Assembly (NCBI RefSeq): GCF_901933205.1 | Contig: NC_044574.1 | Location: 19,763,733-19,827,732, forward strand | Length of the DNA stretch: 64,000 nucleotides | From: Camarhynchus parvulus | Taxonomy: Eukaryota > Chordata > Aves > Passeriformes > Thraupidae | Direction: 5' to 3' | Part shown: one piece after another, positions 12,223 to 24,700 of the stretch | Position numbering within the stretch: the first letter of the stretch is position 1 | How the letters are laid out: every line of letters begins with the position of its first letter | The notes under the pieces: model-generated | Database searches by the model: none | Seen by the model: only the letters and a program-made list of their open reading frames with translations | What the model was told of the DNA's origin: nothing | Position numbers and translations under genes: made by a program

Positions 12223-14210
12223 GTAAAAAGTTTTTACTTTTCATTTTCAGAAAAGGACAAAGCAAGGAAGGATGGAAGAATAAAATGGGAGGGATCACAA
12301 ACTCATGTCTTTCATTCCCTGGGACTTCTCTTTTGCTTTGGTCTTAGTGCAGAACTAGACTGTATGACATATACTTAGGTTCCTGAGAGTTAATTTGCAG
12401 GTTTCATATTCTGTGGTTTTGACATTAAGGGGATTCTGGTTACTTTGAAAGCAAACTACAGAATTTTCTGGTGTTATGTCCTATGTAAAGAGAGATACTA
12501 ATTCTCCTCAAGATGTATCTGTCCTAGCTCTTTACCTTGACCATATGACAAATTTTTTTTTTCCAAATGTAAAGACATCCTGAATCTGTCCTGAATAGAT
12601 ATTTGAATCTATCCTGAACAGGATACTTGTTCATTCCTTACATGTTTACAGTCTAGAATATTAATATAAGCTACTTATGAAAAATTAAGAAGCTGACATA
12701 AATCTGCTTGTGGACTAGGAAGGACCGATGCTAATTTAATATTCTACCTGCAAAGTGAAATGACCCAAGAGCAAACATGTGCTCTGCTGAGCCATGGCTG
12801 TTGCCAGGGTGGTGCTTTGTCAGATGGAGATGGGCTCAGGGCAGTATTCAATTGTACTGATATATTTAGTACATTACCAAGTATGTCAGTGTCCCTGTAT
12901 TCAAATACATTCCACGTAGCTTTGTTAACAAGTATGCAGGGTTTATGGCTAAATTAGAGGGCAAAATCCCCAAATACTGAAATACTAACAGTCATGACGT
13001 AGAAAATGCCAAAAAATTAAAATGCATTTAATAAATAAAATAATTTCAAATAAGCATCTTTACAGTACTTCTTTTAACTCTAGAAATTATTTGAATGTAT
13101 TTCTTTACAGTGCATTAAATTGTATAAAGAACATAAACTTTGTTCCAGAAAGAGAAGGTTTTTCTTTTCTTTAGAAAAATATATATTAAACTCAGTCTGC
13201 TTTTCTTCGGTTATTCAGATAACTTAGAATATAATAGACATTATGATTTTATGGAAATGATTAATATAATCTGAAGAAAAGCTATTTAGTGTAGAAAAGA
13301 TAGAGAGGAGCTACAGAAATATCATTTCCCACTGAATAATCCTCCTAAAGAAAAGTGAAATTAATCTGATACCTTTATGTTAATGGATCAGAGTGGATCA
13401 GAGAGCTGAGATCTATGAATTGGGAGATTACCACTAGGACTGTAGAAGTATAGAATCCTCTATAACAGACCAGACTTTTGAATTCCTAGTTGTTTTACTT
13501 TCACTATATGCTCTAAAGCATAGGTTTAACAGTGTTATGGCAATTCCATTTTATTGTCTCAATATTTTTTTAATACGGCCATTATTCCACAATCCAGCTC
13601 ACCCACAATACCTTGGTCTTGATCCAAGCTGTACAGACCTCATTCATTAGCAAAAGTGAACAAACTAGATTAATTTATTGTCTCACTTAATATTTCTTAT
13701 TTCTTTGAATCTGAGAAATAAACTCAATTCCATCCAGCTGATCACTACCACCAGGTTAACTGACCTAACTGTGTAAGAGGAGTGAAGCTGTTCAGCTCTC
13801 AAGTGGCTGAGAAGAGGATTTTGACTAAAGACATTTTAATTAAATCGCTTCATTGACTGGGTAAGAGAGAGGAAAAAGTCTACTTTCATTTTCTTATATC
13901 TTTACTGCTTCTACAGTTCTAATAGAAATAAAAGCAATCTAAATCTTATTACTAGTAGTAAAATGCATAGATATACTTCACAAATAGATCAAGGTGAATT
14001 TTGGTGAATTGCTAACTAACTAACTAAAATACTAGCTGAAGAATTTTGCTGAAATGTTTCAAAATTTGCCAAGTAATGTTTTCATTTATATAAATATTTG
14101 TCTACAATTTTTCTTCCAGAATAAAGACAAATGTCATACTGCAAGAATAAAATACTTCAATTCCATAATTCCACTACTAATTGTACAAGTATATTAACCT
14201 TTAATTACAG

Positions 14211-14249
14211 AACAAAGATTATATTAAAGACATGAAAGGAGTATGGCAG
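14211..14249 (+). other. Candidate 39-nt small exon (unproven)
   Basis: An acceptor-like 'aacctttaattacag' ends at 14210, and a donor-like CAG|gtaata begins at 14250. The 39 nt between are open for 13 codons in phase 0, reading NKDYIKDMKGVWQ. The phase is compatible with joining to the 12181-12222 candidate. The acceptor tract is weaker than that of the 12-kb candidate. I recognise no protein family, and chance occurrence is quite possible. Confidence 0.12.
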
Positions 14250-15197
14250 GTAATATTGATGGTGTTTAGTCTAATATGTGCACTGCAAAGCACAGAAATG
14301 GGTAAAAACAAATAAAGACATTCTCTTTTTATTTCATACAGTGAAAATCTGATAATAACTTAATTGTCCTTGCCAATACAAATGTACTTATTCATTATTG
14401 ATTCTACCTGAAATACATGCTTAAAATCAGAATGATTTAACAATTTTAAAACAAAGTTAAAGCAAAATTATGTTTAATAAAAAAATACTGACTTTTAAAA
14501 AAAATTGGTCTGTATAAGTTTTAAGTCAATCTATTAAACAATTTTTCACCTCAAATACTGATATCCAGAGATAGCATGTAATTTCTTCATGCATCTAATA
14601 TCAGATAAAATTGAATTTTCTTCTATCTTTTTTATTTGCTCTTCTTTCCACACAAAGCAATCCTTTGTTCTCGTGCCTCTATTTTAATGCAGTAAATGGA
14701 TTTCTTATTTAATGAGTCAGCACTGCCAAACGTCATATAGTTTAATGCCCAACAACTCTTGGAGTAATAATGAGAACTGCTACTTCCTAACAGGTGATTT
14801 GCTGTACATAGTGAAAAAAGGAATTTTGCATGTGGATTTATGGACTGCTGAGACTTGTAGCTTTTTCTTGTTTGGGTTGCAATATGTTCATAATAGCATC
14901 AATGCCAGTTATAGCTGAATAAATTATTTCTTTCCTTATTTTTCTATCTGTGCTATGAATTATGGGACAAAAGAACTCATTTTTAATTACTATTCCTTCA
15001 AAGCATCTAAATTGTAATTTTTGGTGAGTGGTCCATACATAACATGAGTATTAGAAGGTTTTCCACCCTTACACTAAAGCTGAGACTAGTACTCCACTAG
15101 GTAACCTCCCACTAGGTAATGCTTGTTCTTTTTGTATTTCCCCCCAATTTATTTGTGCATCCAGAGTTGTTATTTTAATGACACTGCTAAGAGAAGC

Positions 15198-15604
15198 TGA
15201 TCAGAGGGCTTGAGCACCTCTTTTATGCAGACAGGCTGAGAGAGTTGGGGCTGTTCAGTCAGCAGAAGAGGAGTCGGGGAGATCTAAGAGCAGCTTTCCA
15301 GTACCTAAAGGGGGCATCCAAGGAAGATGGAGAGGGACTTTTTACAAGATCATATAGAGGTAGGATGGGGGGAGTAGCTTTAAACTCAAAGAGATAGATT
15401 TAGATTAGACATTAGGGAGAAATTCTTTACCAGGGTGGTGAGATACTGAAACAGGTAGCACAGGGAAGTAGTGCATGTCATTTGGAGTGTTCAAGGGCAG
15501 GTAGGATGGCACTTTGAGCAACCTGGTCTAGTAGAAAGAATCCCTGCCTATGTCAGAGGGTTTGGACAGGATGATCCAACCCAAATCATTATATGGTTCT
15601 ATTT
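15198..15604 (+). mobile_element. CR1 LINE 3' end, sense
   Basis: This is a nearly continuous CR1 3' region. It begins at 'tcagagggcttgagcacctc' and passes through 'gacaggctgagagagttggg' and 'gctttccagtacctaaaggg'. It then runs through 'ggagtgttcaagggcaggta' and 'gagcaacctggtctagtaga', and ends at the terminal region 'aaatcattatatggttct'. This order matches the avian CR1 subfamilies whose 3' end carries the 'caacctggtctagtggaag' block. It lacks ORF1 and nearly all of ORF2, so it is a typical 5'-truncated dead copy. A similar copy lies at 42935-43613. Confidence 0.93.
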
Positions 15605-16151
15605 TTAATTTAGTACATTACTTGATACTTATTTCATTACTATTAATTTATATACCTTGGATGCCATCTACCACCTTTTTAAGCTGTATTATAAAGATTC
15701 TTCCACATCATCTTTCCCTTTTCACAGCATTTAACCAACAGAGAGATGCTACATGAATACAATTCTACATAAATGGGATTTTGATTGATTTACTCTGTGT
15801 TATTGTCTCTTTAGGTCATGTTACCCTGTGACCTGAACAATTTTTTAACCTTAGACTTAACTGCTCAGATGATTTAACCCAGAATATCTACATGTAGTTG
15901 CTATTTGTTCTTGTTAGCGTAGTTCTTAAAACACAGTTGTGCTATTTTTTAGTCCCTTGTAGCTAAAACTGCCTGTGGCAGGGTGATAATGGGTATGGTG
16001 CCTTGATGTTTTATTCACAGTTCAGTGTCACTCAGTACACAACCTGGTTTCTTGCTGCTACACTTTGTGAGACTTTCCTCAAGTTTTCTTTGTGACTTCT
16101 TTCAACTCTGTCAGCCCATCCTGCACTGCCTTCACCTAAGTGGTGGTAGTG
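15605..16151. other. Unique sequence between CR1 and LTR
   Basis: AT-rich sequence with a moderately GC-richer part near 16020-16140. I see no gene, and no repeat that I can name. Confidence 0.5.
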
Positions 16152-16462
16152 TGTAGGGGGATAGAATATAAGAAAATAAAGATAGTGTAGAAAGTACTCT
16201 TACCCCTAAGGAGTTGCAGCTGGGCCAATTATCAAAGATTAGGAACAGGCCCGACTTTAACAGGCCACAGCTGTAACCAATGAGAAGAAGAGTGCTATAA
16301 AAGAGTGGGTTGGGTGATTGAGGAGGGAGTTGGAGTTGGTTGGCTGCTTTGTGAAAAAGTGTCAGTGTTCAGAGGAGGTGCCCACGAGAAACACCAACAA
16401 GGTATGAAACTTTTGTAATAAGGGGATAACGGTATAGAACCCCTGCAATAGGATGACTACAG
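16152..16462 (+). mobile_element. ERV LTR fragment, sense (copy A)
   Basis: The segment begins with TGTAGGGGGATA, a TG-start LTR edge. It contains a CCAAT box (16277-16281) 14 bases upstream of a TATA box (TATAAAA, 16296-16302), as expected for an LTR U3 promoter. The best evidence that it is a discrete mobile unit is internal: an inverted copy at about 33232-33519 shares the edge, the block 'gttgcagctgggccaattat', the 'acaggcc' block, and the CCAAT and TATA boxes in the same order and spacing. The right boundary is uncertain, and could be near 16462 or up to about 16491. I found no target-site duplication. It may be a solo LTR; no ERV internal region is visible beside it. The family name is not known to me. 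Confidence 0.72.
16277..16302 (+). promoter_or_regulatory. LTR core promoter: CCAAT and TATA boxes
   Basis: CCAAT at 16277-16281 is followed by TATAAAA at 16296-16302. The same pair occurs on the minus strand in the second copy (ATTGG at 33389-33393 and TTTTATA at 33371-33377), with nearly the same spacing. The pairing was therefore part of the ancestral LTR. Present activity is unknown. Confidence 0.6.
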
Positions 16463-16869
16463 CAGTAAGTCTTCCCAGTGCTCTCTCCACACTTTTTAGA
16501 CTATCCCTTACTTAAATAAGCTTAGCTGCTCTCCTATGTCCTGTATACCAATTCAAACTGTTCCTAGCTTTATTTCTACCTTGCTACTAGAGTTCCCTCT
16601 TTGGTCTATTACTTTCCATCAGCTAGTCCATACCTATCTGATCTAAAATTCCCATGAAAAAGTCTTTTGCATTCTCAAAGAGTTTTTGCTAACTATTCGC
16701 TGGCTCAACAGATCAAATAAGCATGTGTGAAACCAGTAGATTTGTAAATCTTGGGGAAACCTTTTAACTTTTGCAGCAGTCTCACTGCTAACCTATTAAG
16801 CTGGATCAGGAAGTGTCAGTAATAGCTAAAACCACAGCTGAAAATAGAATAATTTAATCTTGGAGTTAT

Positions 16870-17565
16870 AATAACCATTCACAGGAAAAAAAATGTTGGA
16901 GGACAGTCCTGTAAGGTGGTCTTGCCTCATAGCAGAGCCAACTGAAAAGTCAGAACAGCTTGTTTGGAGCATTTGCCAGTTGAGTTCTGATCATCTCCAA
17001 GGATAAATATTCCTTAATGTCTCTGGACAATCTGCTTCAGTATTTTATCCCTTCACTGTGATCTTTTTCCACCTAATACCTACACAGAATTTTGGTTTTT
17101 TGCAATTGTTGTCTATTGCTTGAAAAATCAATTTTTGTGTACTTCTGACAAGGAGCTGATTCTGTCATCCCTGTAACCTCCCACCAGGTAACCAAAGAGA
17201 CCAAGAAGATCCTCTCTTAACCTTTACTTAAGCCAGCTCCCCTAGCACCTTCTTACTCTTTATGTAGCCCAGTCCCTTTTATCATCTTGCTTACTTTCTG
17301 TAAGGTAGGATGAAGGACTGTCTCCAGGATGTGATTTTATTTTTTTTTTCCACTGGAGAGCCAAAAAACAAACACAGTACTCCAGGCATGGCCTCCCAAG
17401 CTGCACAACAGAGAAGAAAAACCACGTATCTTGAAGATCTGTCTGCGCTCTTGTTAATAGAGCCCCATATGGCTTCATGCTCATTGTCACAAGGTTGCAC
17501 TGCCAGCTTGAAATCTCTTGAAAATAAGCACTACATTCCAATACTAACGGGGAATAGGTGAGAGC
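16870..17565 (-). mobile_element. Diverged antisense CR1 LINE
   Basis: The plus strand reads as the reverse complement of the CR1 3' region. It contains 'gttctgatcatctccaagga', 'aacctcccaccaggtaacca', 'ctcccctagcacc' and 'acagtactccaggcatggcc', the last corresponding to the common antisense CR1 'cagtactccaggtggggtct'. The 3' end of the element is toward 16870. Several overlapping ORFs at 17260-17561 on both strands fall inside this copy and are not genes. It is more decayed than the CR1 at 15.2 kb, so the boundaries are approximate. Confidence 0.65.
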
Positions 17566-18454
17566 CTTGGCTTCTTAAGTGAGTTATGCTGTCCAAGAAG
17601 AGATACTTCAGACATCTAGGGGTCTTTATATATAAAATTCACAGCTCTGCTATGTTTCTTTATGCTTAATGTGTGCAGGATCACGAGAGGAGGTAAGATG
17701 AATAATGCAGAGATGCCAATCTAGGATAAGTTAGTCTCAGCTTTTGAATAATCTTTAATAGAAGTTACGTAACTAATCCTTTTTCACTTCTTCACATCTG
17801 AAGAAAACTTGTAACATTACTTATTTCACATCTCAGACACGTTTTGCAGTAATGCAGGCACATTTTTGTGGTAATGATGTGGCTGTGAACCAAGTGTTTG
17901 CATGGGGCCCATTGGCACCATGCAGACAAAGCTTGTTGCCTTTAAGGAAAGAGTGACAATTGTGCTGCTTTTCTAATTATGCAGTATCTCACTTGCCACC
18001 CTGACAAAAACTGTAGTTGTAGCACATTATGTTACATTTTCTAGCTCACAGACAGCTTATCTAATTGAGCTAGCTTGTTGGAATTTCCACAAAGAAAAAA
18101 GCCCAACAATCACCTACTCAAATATTATGACTCCTGTTGTATCATTGCTTAATTAGGTCAATATAGTTATATTAACAATCAAACATAGTCTTTAGTTCCT
18201 CCACTAAAAAAAGTGACTGTGAAAAGAAGCAATAGATAAACAGAATTTTAGATAATTTTTAATCATTTTATTCCAGGTTATTTGGAACACCTCTTTCTTT
18301 AAATGTCACTGTAAAACCTTTATTTTCCTTTCAATTTAATAGGAATAAATTACATATAATATCTTTCCTTTCCCTTTCCTTCTTGGTGCTCTCAACAAAA
18401 CCAAACATAAAATCTCAGATAAATACTGGGGAGAAAGGAGAAACTCCCTCACCA
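17566..18454. other. Unique sequence with CNE-like stretch
   Basis: This interval holds no gene. From about 17860 to 18100 the composition becomes more balanced, with few simple runs and several homeodomain-type words ('taattat', 'ctaattgagctag'). That is the look of a conserved non-coding element. Conservation cannot be judged from one sequence. Confidence 0.35.
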
Positions 18455-18620
18455 GAATCATAGAATGGCCTGAGTCAGAAGGGATCTTAAAGATCATCTA
18501 CTTCCAACTCCTTGGCCAGGGTCAGGAACTCTTTGCACCAGACCAGGGTGCTCAAAGCCCATCCAGCCTGGCCCTGGGCCCTGCCAGGGATGGGACAGTG
18601 AGACAGACAAACAGCCAGGG
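18455..18620 (-). mobile_element. Antisense CR1 LINE 3' tail
   Basis: The fragment starts at the reverse-complemented CR1 terminus, 'aatcatagaatgg' at 18455. It continues with 'gaagggatcttaaagatcat', the 'ccaactcc' block, 'gaccagggtgctcaaagccc' and 'atccagcctggccctgggcc'. These are the antisense forms of the CR1 3' end. The fragment breaks off at about 18620, where a sense CR1 tail begins soon after. Together they form a head-to-head pair with their 3' ends pointing outward. Confidence 0.92.
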
Positions 18621-18639
18621 AGGTTGGGCAGTCTCCATG

Positions 18640-18752
18640 CATCAAGGTTTGTAAGAGTGACTGCGCAATGACCTGGTCTGACCCTCTTTGGGGCCTAAGG
18701 CTGGATTGGATGACATCCTGGGGTATCTTGCAACCCACATTACTCCATGAAA
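18640..18752 (+). mobile_element. Sense CR1 LINE 3' tail abutting antisense tail
   Basis: This short fragment matches the very end of CR1 in sense orientation: a 'ctaaggctggattggatgac' segment, 'atcctggggtatcttgcaac' and the terminal 'cacattactccatga'. It lies within about 20 bp of the antisense fragment at 18455-18620. It could be an independent insertion, or one side of an inversion or twin-priming-like event. Confidence 0.7.
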
Positions 18753-21700
18753 CTGCAGACAAATTTAGAATGGTGAAATATAAAATGAAGTAAAGATGGG
18801 GATTAATCAAGCCTGTTCCTTAACTCCTGAATTCAGTTGGACCATATATCAACCCATTAATTTTATACTTCAAGTAAAGGTAAATTGGAAAATTGAAAAG
18901 TTTCAAGCAATCTAAGTCTAGGGATATTTGTTTGGAGATTTTGATTCAGTTTATAGCTGAGTATATCTAGAGACAATTTTGGAATTATTTTCTAGTGTTA
19001 CCCCATTGGCCCATTAAGTTAAAAAAATGGTCTCTCTTCTAAAACAGCAACAAAGGAACACACTTGAAAAACATTAGAAATTTATAAGTCAATGTCTATT
19101 AAGTTGGAAAGACAGTATTCTGAACATCCTAAGCATATGGGACTTTTTAATTCAGTATAACCTAACAATAGATTAATTGAAAGATGATTCCTTCCTCTTG
19201 TACATGGCCAAGGACAGCAACTAATTAAAACTCATTTGTTATAAAAGATTTATAGTTATGGAAATTAAACTGACTGCATCAAGATTTTTTAAGAGATTGA
19301 ATTTTCCTTTGTATAAGGGGATTAATAATATAAGAAATTGAATTCACTATAAAATGTAGTGCTTTTGAATACATGCAACATTATTGAAATAGAAGGGAAG
19401 TGTTTTAATGAGGAGAATTAAAATTGACATTAATAGCAGGAACAAAATGTGTGCATTTTTACTAATGATATAATTTTTGTGTTCTTCTAATGCTTCACTG
19501 TGCAATACACATAGATATAGCTAATTTGTTCCATAATGCTAAAAAAATCCCTTTTCAGGAAATATCCTAATACTTTATAATTTTATATATCACAAAAGCA
19601 TTTATGTTCTCTGTTCTCTTACTGATTCAGGTCCTGTGCAACTGTTAAATTAGTATCCTTTCCTTTACAGTGATATCTGGAAGTGTCCAGCTGAAGGTTT
19701 GGTTAACCTGATTACAACTATTTTTGAACTTATTTGTAACATTAGAGATGTTGATTAAGATTCTAATGGAACGCATATTAAGGAAAGTGTGTTCCCCAAA
19801 GCATTCAGCAACTGGGATAGACAAATTGCATCCCTGAAGAGCTAAACAGTATCTTAGTGTCACAGTTTAGATTACAATTCTTTGCCCAGTGATTTTTCTC
19901 TTAAATCACTTAATTTAAATATACCTTTCATACGTTTAGTTGGAAATCAGCTGCAAATGTTAAAAATACCAACACCAAAACAACTCACTTGAAAGAATAA
20001 AAATAGGTGTGTTTAATAGATTCTGTTGCTAACAATGTTTATTCAGAAGCATATGAACCTTATAGAATAGCTTTGTCTTTCACATGGGTGCTTTGTGATT
20101 ATACTGACATTTTGTCTTTCATCACTGTTAGGCTGCCCACAGTGTCACTACATGCAATTCAGTGATAATCATTAGTTTTACACAGCTTTAGGTACCTCAG
20201 GATTATATTCCTAAAGCAACACTCACTTCATTAAAAGTATTACTGCATATGTGGATAGCAACATAGAAATGAAAAGAGAAAGGCTGCCTCTGGAAGATAA
20301 TTTTTTTCTTCTGCTATTAAGACTTACCACAAATCTTGATAAGAAGCAAGAATAGAATATCAAGTACAAACTGAATACTTATAAATATAAAGCATGTTTG
20401 GAGCATAATCCTGTACTTGAATATGGTCCTCAAATCATAAAGTACAGAATATTTTTAATTAAAACATACTGTAGTTAAAAAGATTATCAGTATATTTTCA
20501 TGTATTTTAAACAGGTCTAGAGTTTTTTAAGCATCAGAAATACACAACAGAGAAATAGCAAAAAAAATAAGTAAAATCACTTCATATTGTTTTAACCACA
20601 TCTGAACATCATCCTATGACAATTTTTGCACCTTAAAAAATATGCTGAAATTGCCATCTTCATTTATTATTAATTCTACTGAAAATAAAAGCTTCTGGTT
20701 GCTACAGGACAGAATGGCACAAAGTGTTTAGCTACAGCTGCGCAATACTAGAAGGAAAAAATGCAGCACCACAGTAGCTAAAAAATGAGATTTCCTCTGA
20801 GTTCACATACCCTCCAAGCTAAAATGTGGTTTGATGTCTCCTGGTCAACTCATGTACTGGGGATTAAATTAATTAAGAGTTGCCCTAGTCTATTAAGGCT
20901 CCCTGTAGACTAATTATTAAAATGCCTTGGACCATTACAAACCTGCAGCAAAAGAAAGTCACAAAAGGGTTGCTTATATTATGAGAACTCCAGTACCCAG
21001 TAGATTATCTTTTGCACTAAAGAGATTCTACAATACTGCCTTCCCCTTTCCTTTCCTGCCATGTAAGGAATAGAAAAATGTACCAATAGGAAATCTGCAA
21101 ATTCATTAGTGTTTCTTTTTTGTATATTCATATGCATATGCTTTTATCAGTTGTCAAATTGATTATGGATAGAAAGTCTGCTTTCTAATTTCTGATTTTT
21201 GTTTTCCTAGATTGAGTTACCATATATACAATGCTTAGGGATTTTAAAAACTCCAATTATTAATTTAAAAAAAATGTATAAAATCATTAAACAGAATTTC
21301 TTACAGAAGTGCTGAAGCTGTCTACAAGGTCACCACTTAGAAACAACAGGACATTTTCCCATAAAGTACAACTACCCATTCTTTTCTGTTCTGCCTTTTA
21401 AGAAATCAGAAAAACACAAGGGCTCTAGGCCAGTGATTCTCTTATCTCAACCCAGTTTCACACCTATGTAGCTCTGCTCATTTCACATTATCAAAACCAT
21501 GGTGCAAAGAGAGCGATGAGACCAATAAAGTGATAGAAGTGAGTACATGGACTATATTCTTAAAATATAATTTTTTTTTACTCTTAATTTCCTCTTAATT
21601 CTTAACTAAACTGCAACTAAATTCTTAACTCCCCACCACAGATGCATTACATCTCTGACAACTGATTTTCCCTGAAGGTGCTTACTGTATCTGCCTCCTA

Positions 21701-24700
21701 ACCACCTGAGTTCATCAGATATCTCGGGACAAGCATCCAGGGCAACTTTGTGTGTTTTTCCAAATCCATTTTTGGATTTCACCTAAAATTACTAGCCATA
21801 GATGATACATCTGGTGAGGCCACTCATCATGAAAGAAAGTTGAGGGAGCAATTTGGGGTCTTTCATGGACAGAATACTCATTTTCAAGTATATTACCAGA
21901 ACAGAGAAATGTGAGGTCATGTGCAAGAAGTAAGAAAACACTGTTCAGTATAACCGAGTTATTCTTGTGCTTTGCTGTTGTGCAGTGTGATTTAACAGTT
22001 CTGTTTCCTTGATAAATATGGACCATTTAAGACTGTACCATACTAGTGAGAATGTTATCTCTCTCACATACACACGTGGTGAACAAGCCTGACTATTTGA
22101 TTCCAGGCACACAGAAAGAGTCTTCTGCATTTAAAATACAAATTAATCTTCTGATCTTTCTAAAATATTATCTTATATTTTAATTATTGATCATTTTTGT
22201 TAATCATAAATTATGTATTAAAAGATACTTTTACCGTTTTAAATAGATTTTTTTTCCAAAAATAACCCTCTTACCTTTGTTCATGGATTTGAATAGTTTT
22301 GCAGTGGAGAAATATTTTGCGGTAGTTTATTATATCAATGGAGGAGACAAAAGCTGCAATAGTACAGCTGAATGATAAGTGCTAAATTTAGACTTATCTA
22401 GTCTATATGAAAAGTTGTTTCTTATTAAAACTATTTCCTTCAGGTTTAAAATTGTTGAAAGACCCATGTAAGGAAATTCATATAATTGATCTGTGGAGTT
22501 TTATATATTCAGACCAAAGGCTGAACAATCCAGTACAAAAGCATGGCTACTTGATTGAATCACACAAAGCCACAACAGCTCTAAAGAGAGAAAAAAACTA
22601 ACTCAATAGGAGAAACAGAAGAAAACAAGTACTTGCCTACTGTTTGTGATAGCAGTCTATTTCAGTATTTAAACAGGTATGAAATCCCTGGTTTTAAAAC
22701 TTTCCCTTTTCAGAACAAGCTGTACCTCTCAATCCAGTGATCTAATTGGTTGCCGTAGGAACAGCTGGAGACTTTGAAGTTTTGAAAGTTGAACTCTAAT
22801 AGTTTCTATACATGCCTCCAGGTCTAGCCTGATCCTGTAAAGGAATATTTAGGATTTTTAGACCTCTTCTGAAACCCTGTAAAGCTACCTCTATGCCTAG
22901 TAATTAATATAGAAAGAGATGTGACAGAAAAACCTAGTGATTACAGGAGGAAGGCTGTCTAGCTAAATGAAAGACTGATGTATCAGCAAAACAAATGAAC
23001 CCAAAAAATGCCCTAGGATAGACTAGGAAGAACCAGCAACCTCCTAAGCATAATAATTGGAGATTCTTCTGTTTTCTTAATTTCTAGTAAATTTTCTATG
23101 TTTTTTAGAACTTTTTAGCTCTATTTCAGTGGCACAATATTTATGGCAGGATAACTATACGTAATCTGTTTTATTCACTGGAAGCTGTTGCAATTTTTTA
23201 CACTCAACACTTTTGAAATCTTGGGAGAAAAAGCATGTAAAAATCATAAAAACACAAGTGTTCATTCCTCTTCTGAGAATTACTCCAACCTTTAGGAAAC
23301 TGTTGGATTTAGGATTAATGGATTTTTCACCCTGCTAAGGTATCCAAGCAGTCATTTCTGCCCTGACTGGCATCTTTTGAGAGAAAGAAAGGCTGCTCCA
23401 TCAGCCTTTGCAAATGCCAGACCAAGACTTCAATATTGCTCAGCTGGCATCATCCACTCTCTGTTAACACAGATAACTTGACCCCAGCCATCATTTCTGC
23501 ACTAGCTCAACTACCCTTCCTTTCTCTAACATTTTATAACCTTCTATGAAGGTTTTTTCTCTCCTGAATCCTTCTCCACCAAGTAATGCCATTTTAACAA
23601 TCCTAACTGTAATCTTTCATTTCTTATATCTCTGCAGACTTTCTTACAGCTTTCTGTGTGAATCAAGACTGTGTCTTATTTGAGTTGATCCTTGGACTCT
23701 TGGATCCCTAGCCACTAAAAGAGGGAGAAATGGGAAACTTAGAACAGGTAGTTGCAACACTCCTTTCCAAATATTTTATTAAGTTGATGATGAAATGCAT
23801 AAGTAAGGAAACAAAGGAGAAGTCAGTTCCCTTGGAGTGAGCAGATGTAAAACATCAGTGTCCACTGCTATCTGCAGAATGCTTGTCCCCTTAGGACATA
23901 ACCAATTGTTAACAAAAGGGCATTGTTCTCAGGAGGAAGATAGGATGGAGTGTTATGAGAAAGTAAGAAGGCTGAAAATCACCAAGGATAAAAAAGAAAG
24001 TAAAACCAGTCTTTATTTTTGTAGTTATTTGAAGGTTATATGTAGATTTTAGGAATCTAAAATATTAAAGAAATAAACAAATAGGCCAAACTTAAAAAAC
24101 AAAGCACTAATGATTTATGTCAACATATCCTGAGACAGACTAACACCACAGTTTTTTGTGACTGCTTATCTATTATTCTGTTTATTCTTATTAAAAACTG
24201 ATGCTTTGTGTGTTTGTGTTCTGTATATGAGTCCAGGATAAAACTAGGGAGGTAGGTTTGAAAAGATGTGAAATACTAAAATATTCTTTTTTAACTGTGT
24301 TATTAAAATATTCAATATGTGAAAAATAAAATCATATGTCAGGAGCTATAAGCTATGATTAGTTTCCCTAGAAGAATTCTTGATTTTTTAGCTCAAGACT
24401 GAGTATTCTGTTGCCCACATTGCCATATGTTTCTGTTTCTTTGTTCTACTGTGGCTAACACTGTCGGCACAAATAGCATTTCACATCCATGGTCAAATCT
24501 TCACAACCAGCATCTTCTTGCTTTACTAAAACCCAAAATCTGTCTTGGGCATATTGCTCAACTCAGTTTGAATTTCTAATTGTTCAAATTTTTTCAGAGG
24601 GACCTTCAAGCAATGAAACCATTCTAAAGAGATGGTAGGGCTTCACAGAGAAATTCCCGAATGGTAATGCTAATTTTTACAAGAGAATTACTGAGGTCTA

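Larger units (their letters stand above)
9373..15197. other. AT-rich unique sequence, possible small exons
   Basis: No repeat or gene is recognised with confidence. A segment at about 10880-11130 is open over 126 codons on the minus strand (10797-11177), with a product I cannot match to any family. Two short segments, 12181-12222 and 14211-14249, are bounded by acceptor- and donor-like sites and stay open in frame; they are entered separately. A short 'ctaactaactaacta' simple repeat lies near 14012-14027. Confidence 0.5.

Noticed and set aside
17679..17692. 14-nt microexon-like segment followed by gtaaga
   Set aside because: The donor is strong but the acceptor tract is interrupted, the length is not a multiple of three, and it lies close to decayed CR1. 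No further support.
18837..18879. 43-nt exon-like segment (acceptor 'gaattcag', donor gtaaat)
   Set aside because: Open in only one frame and unremarkable. It shows how common such pairs are in this AT-rich DNA and lowers confidence in the other small-exon candidates.
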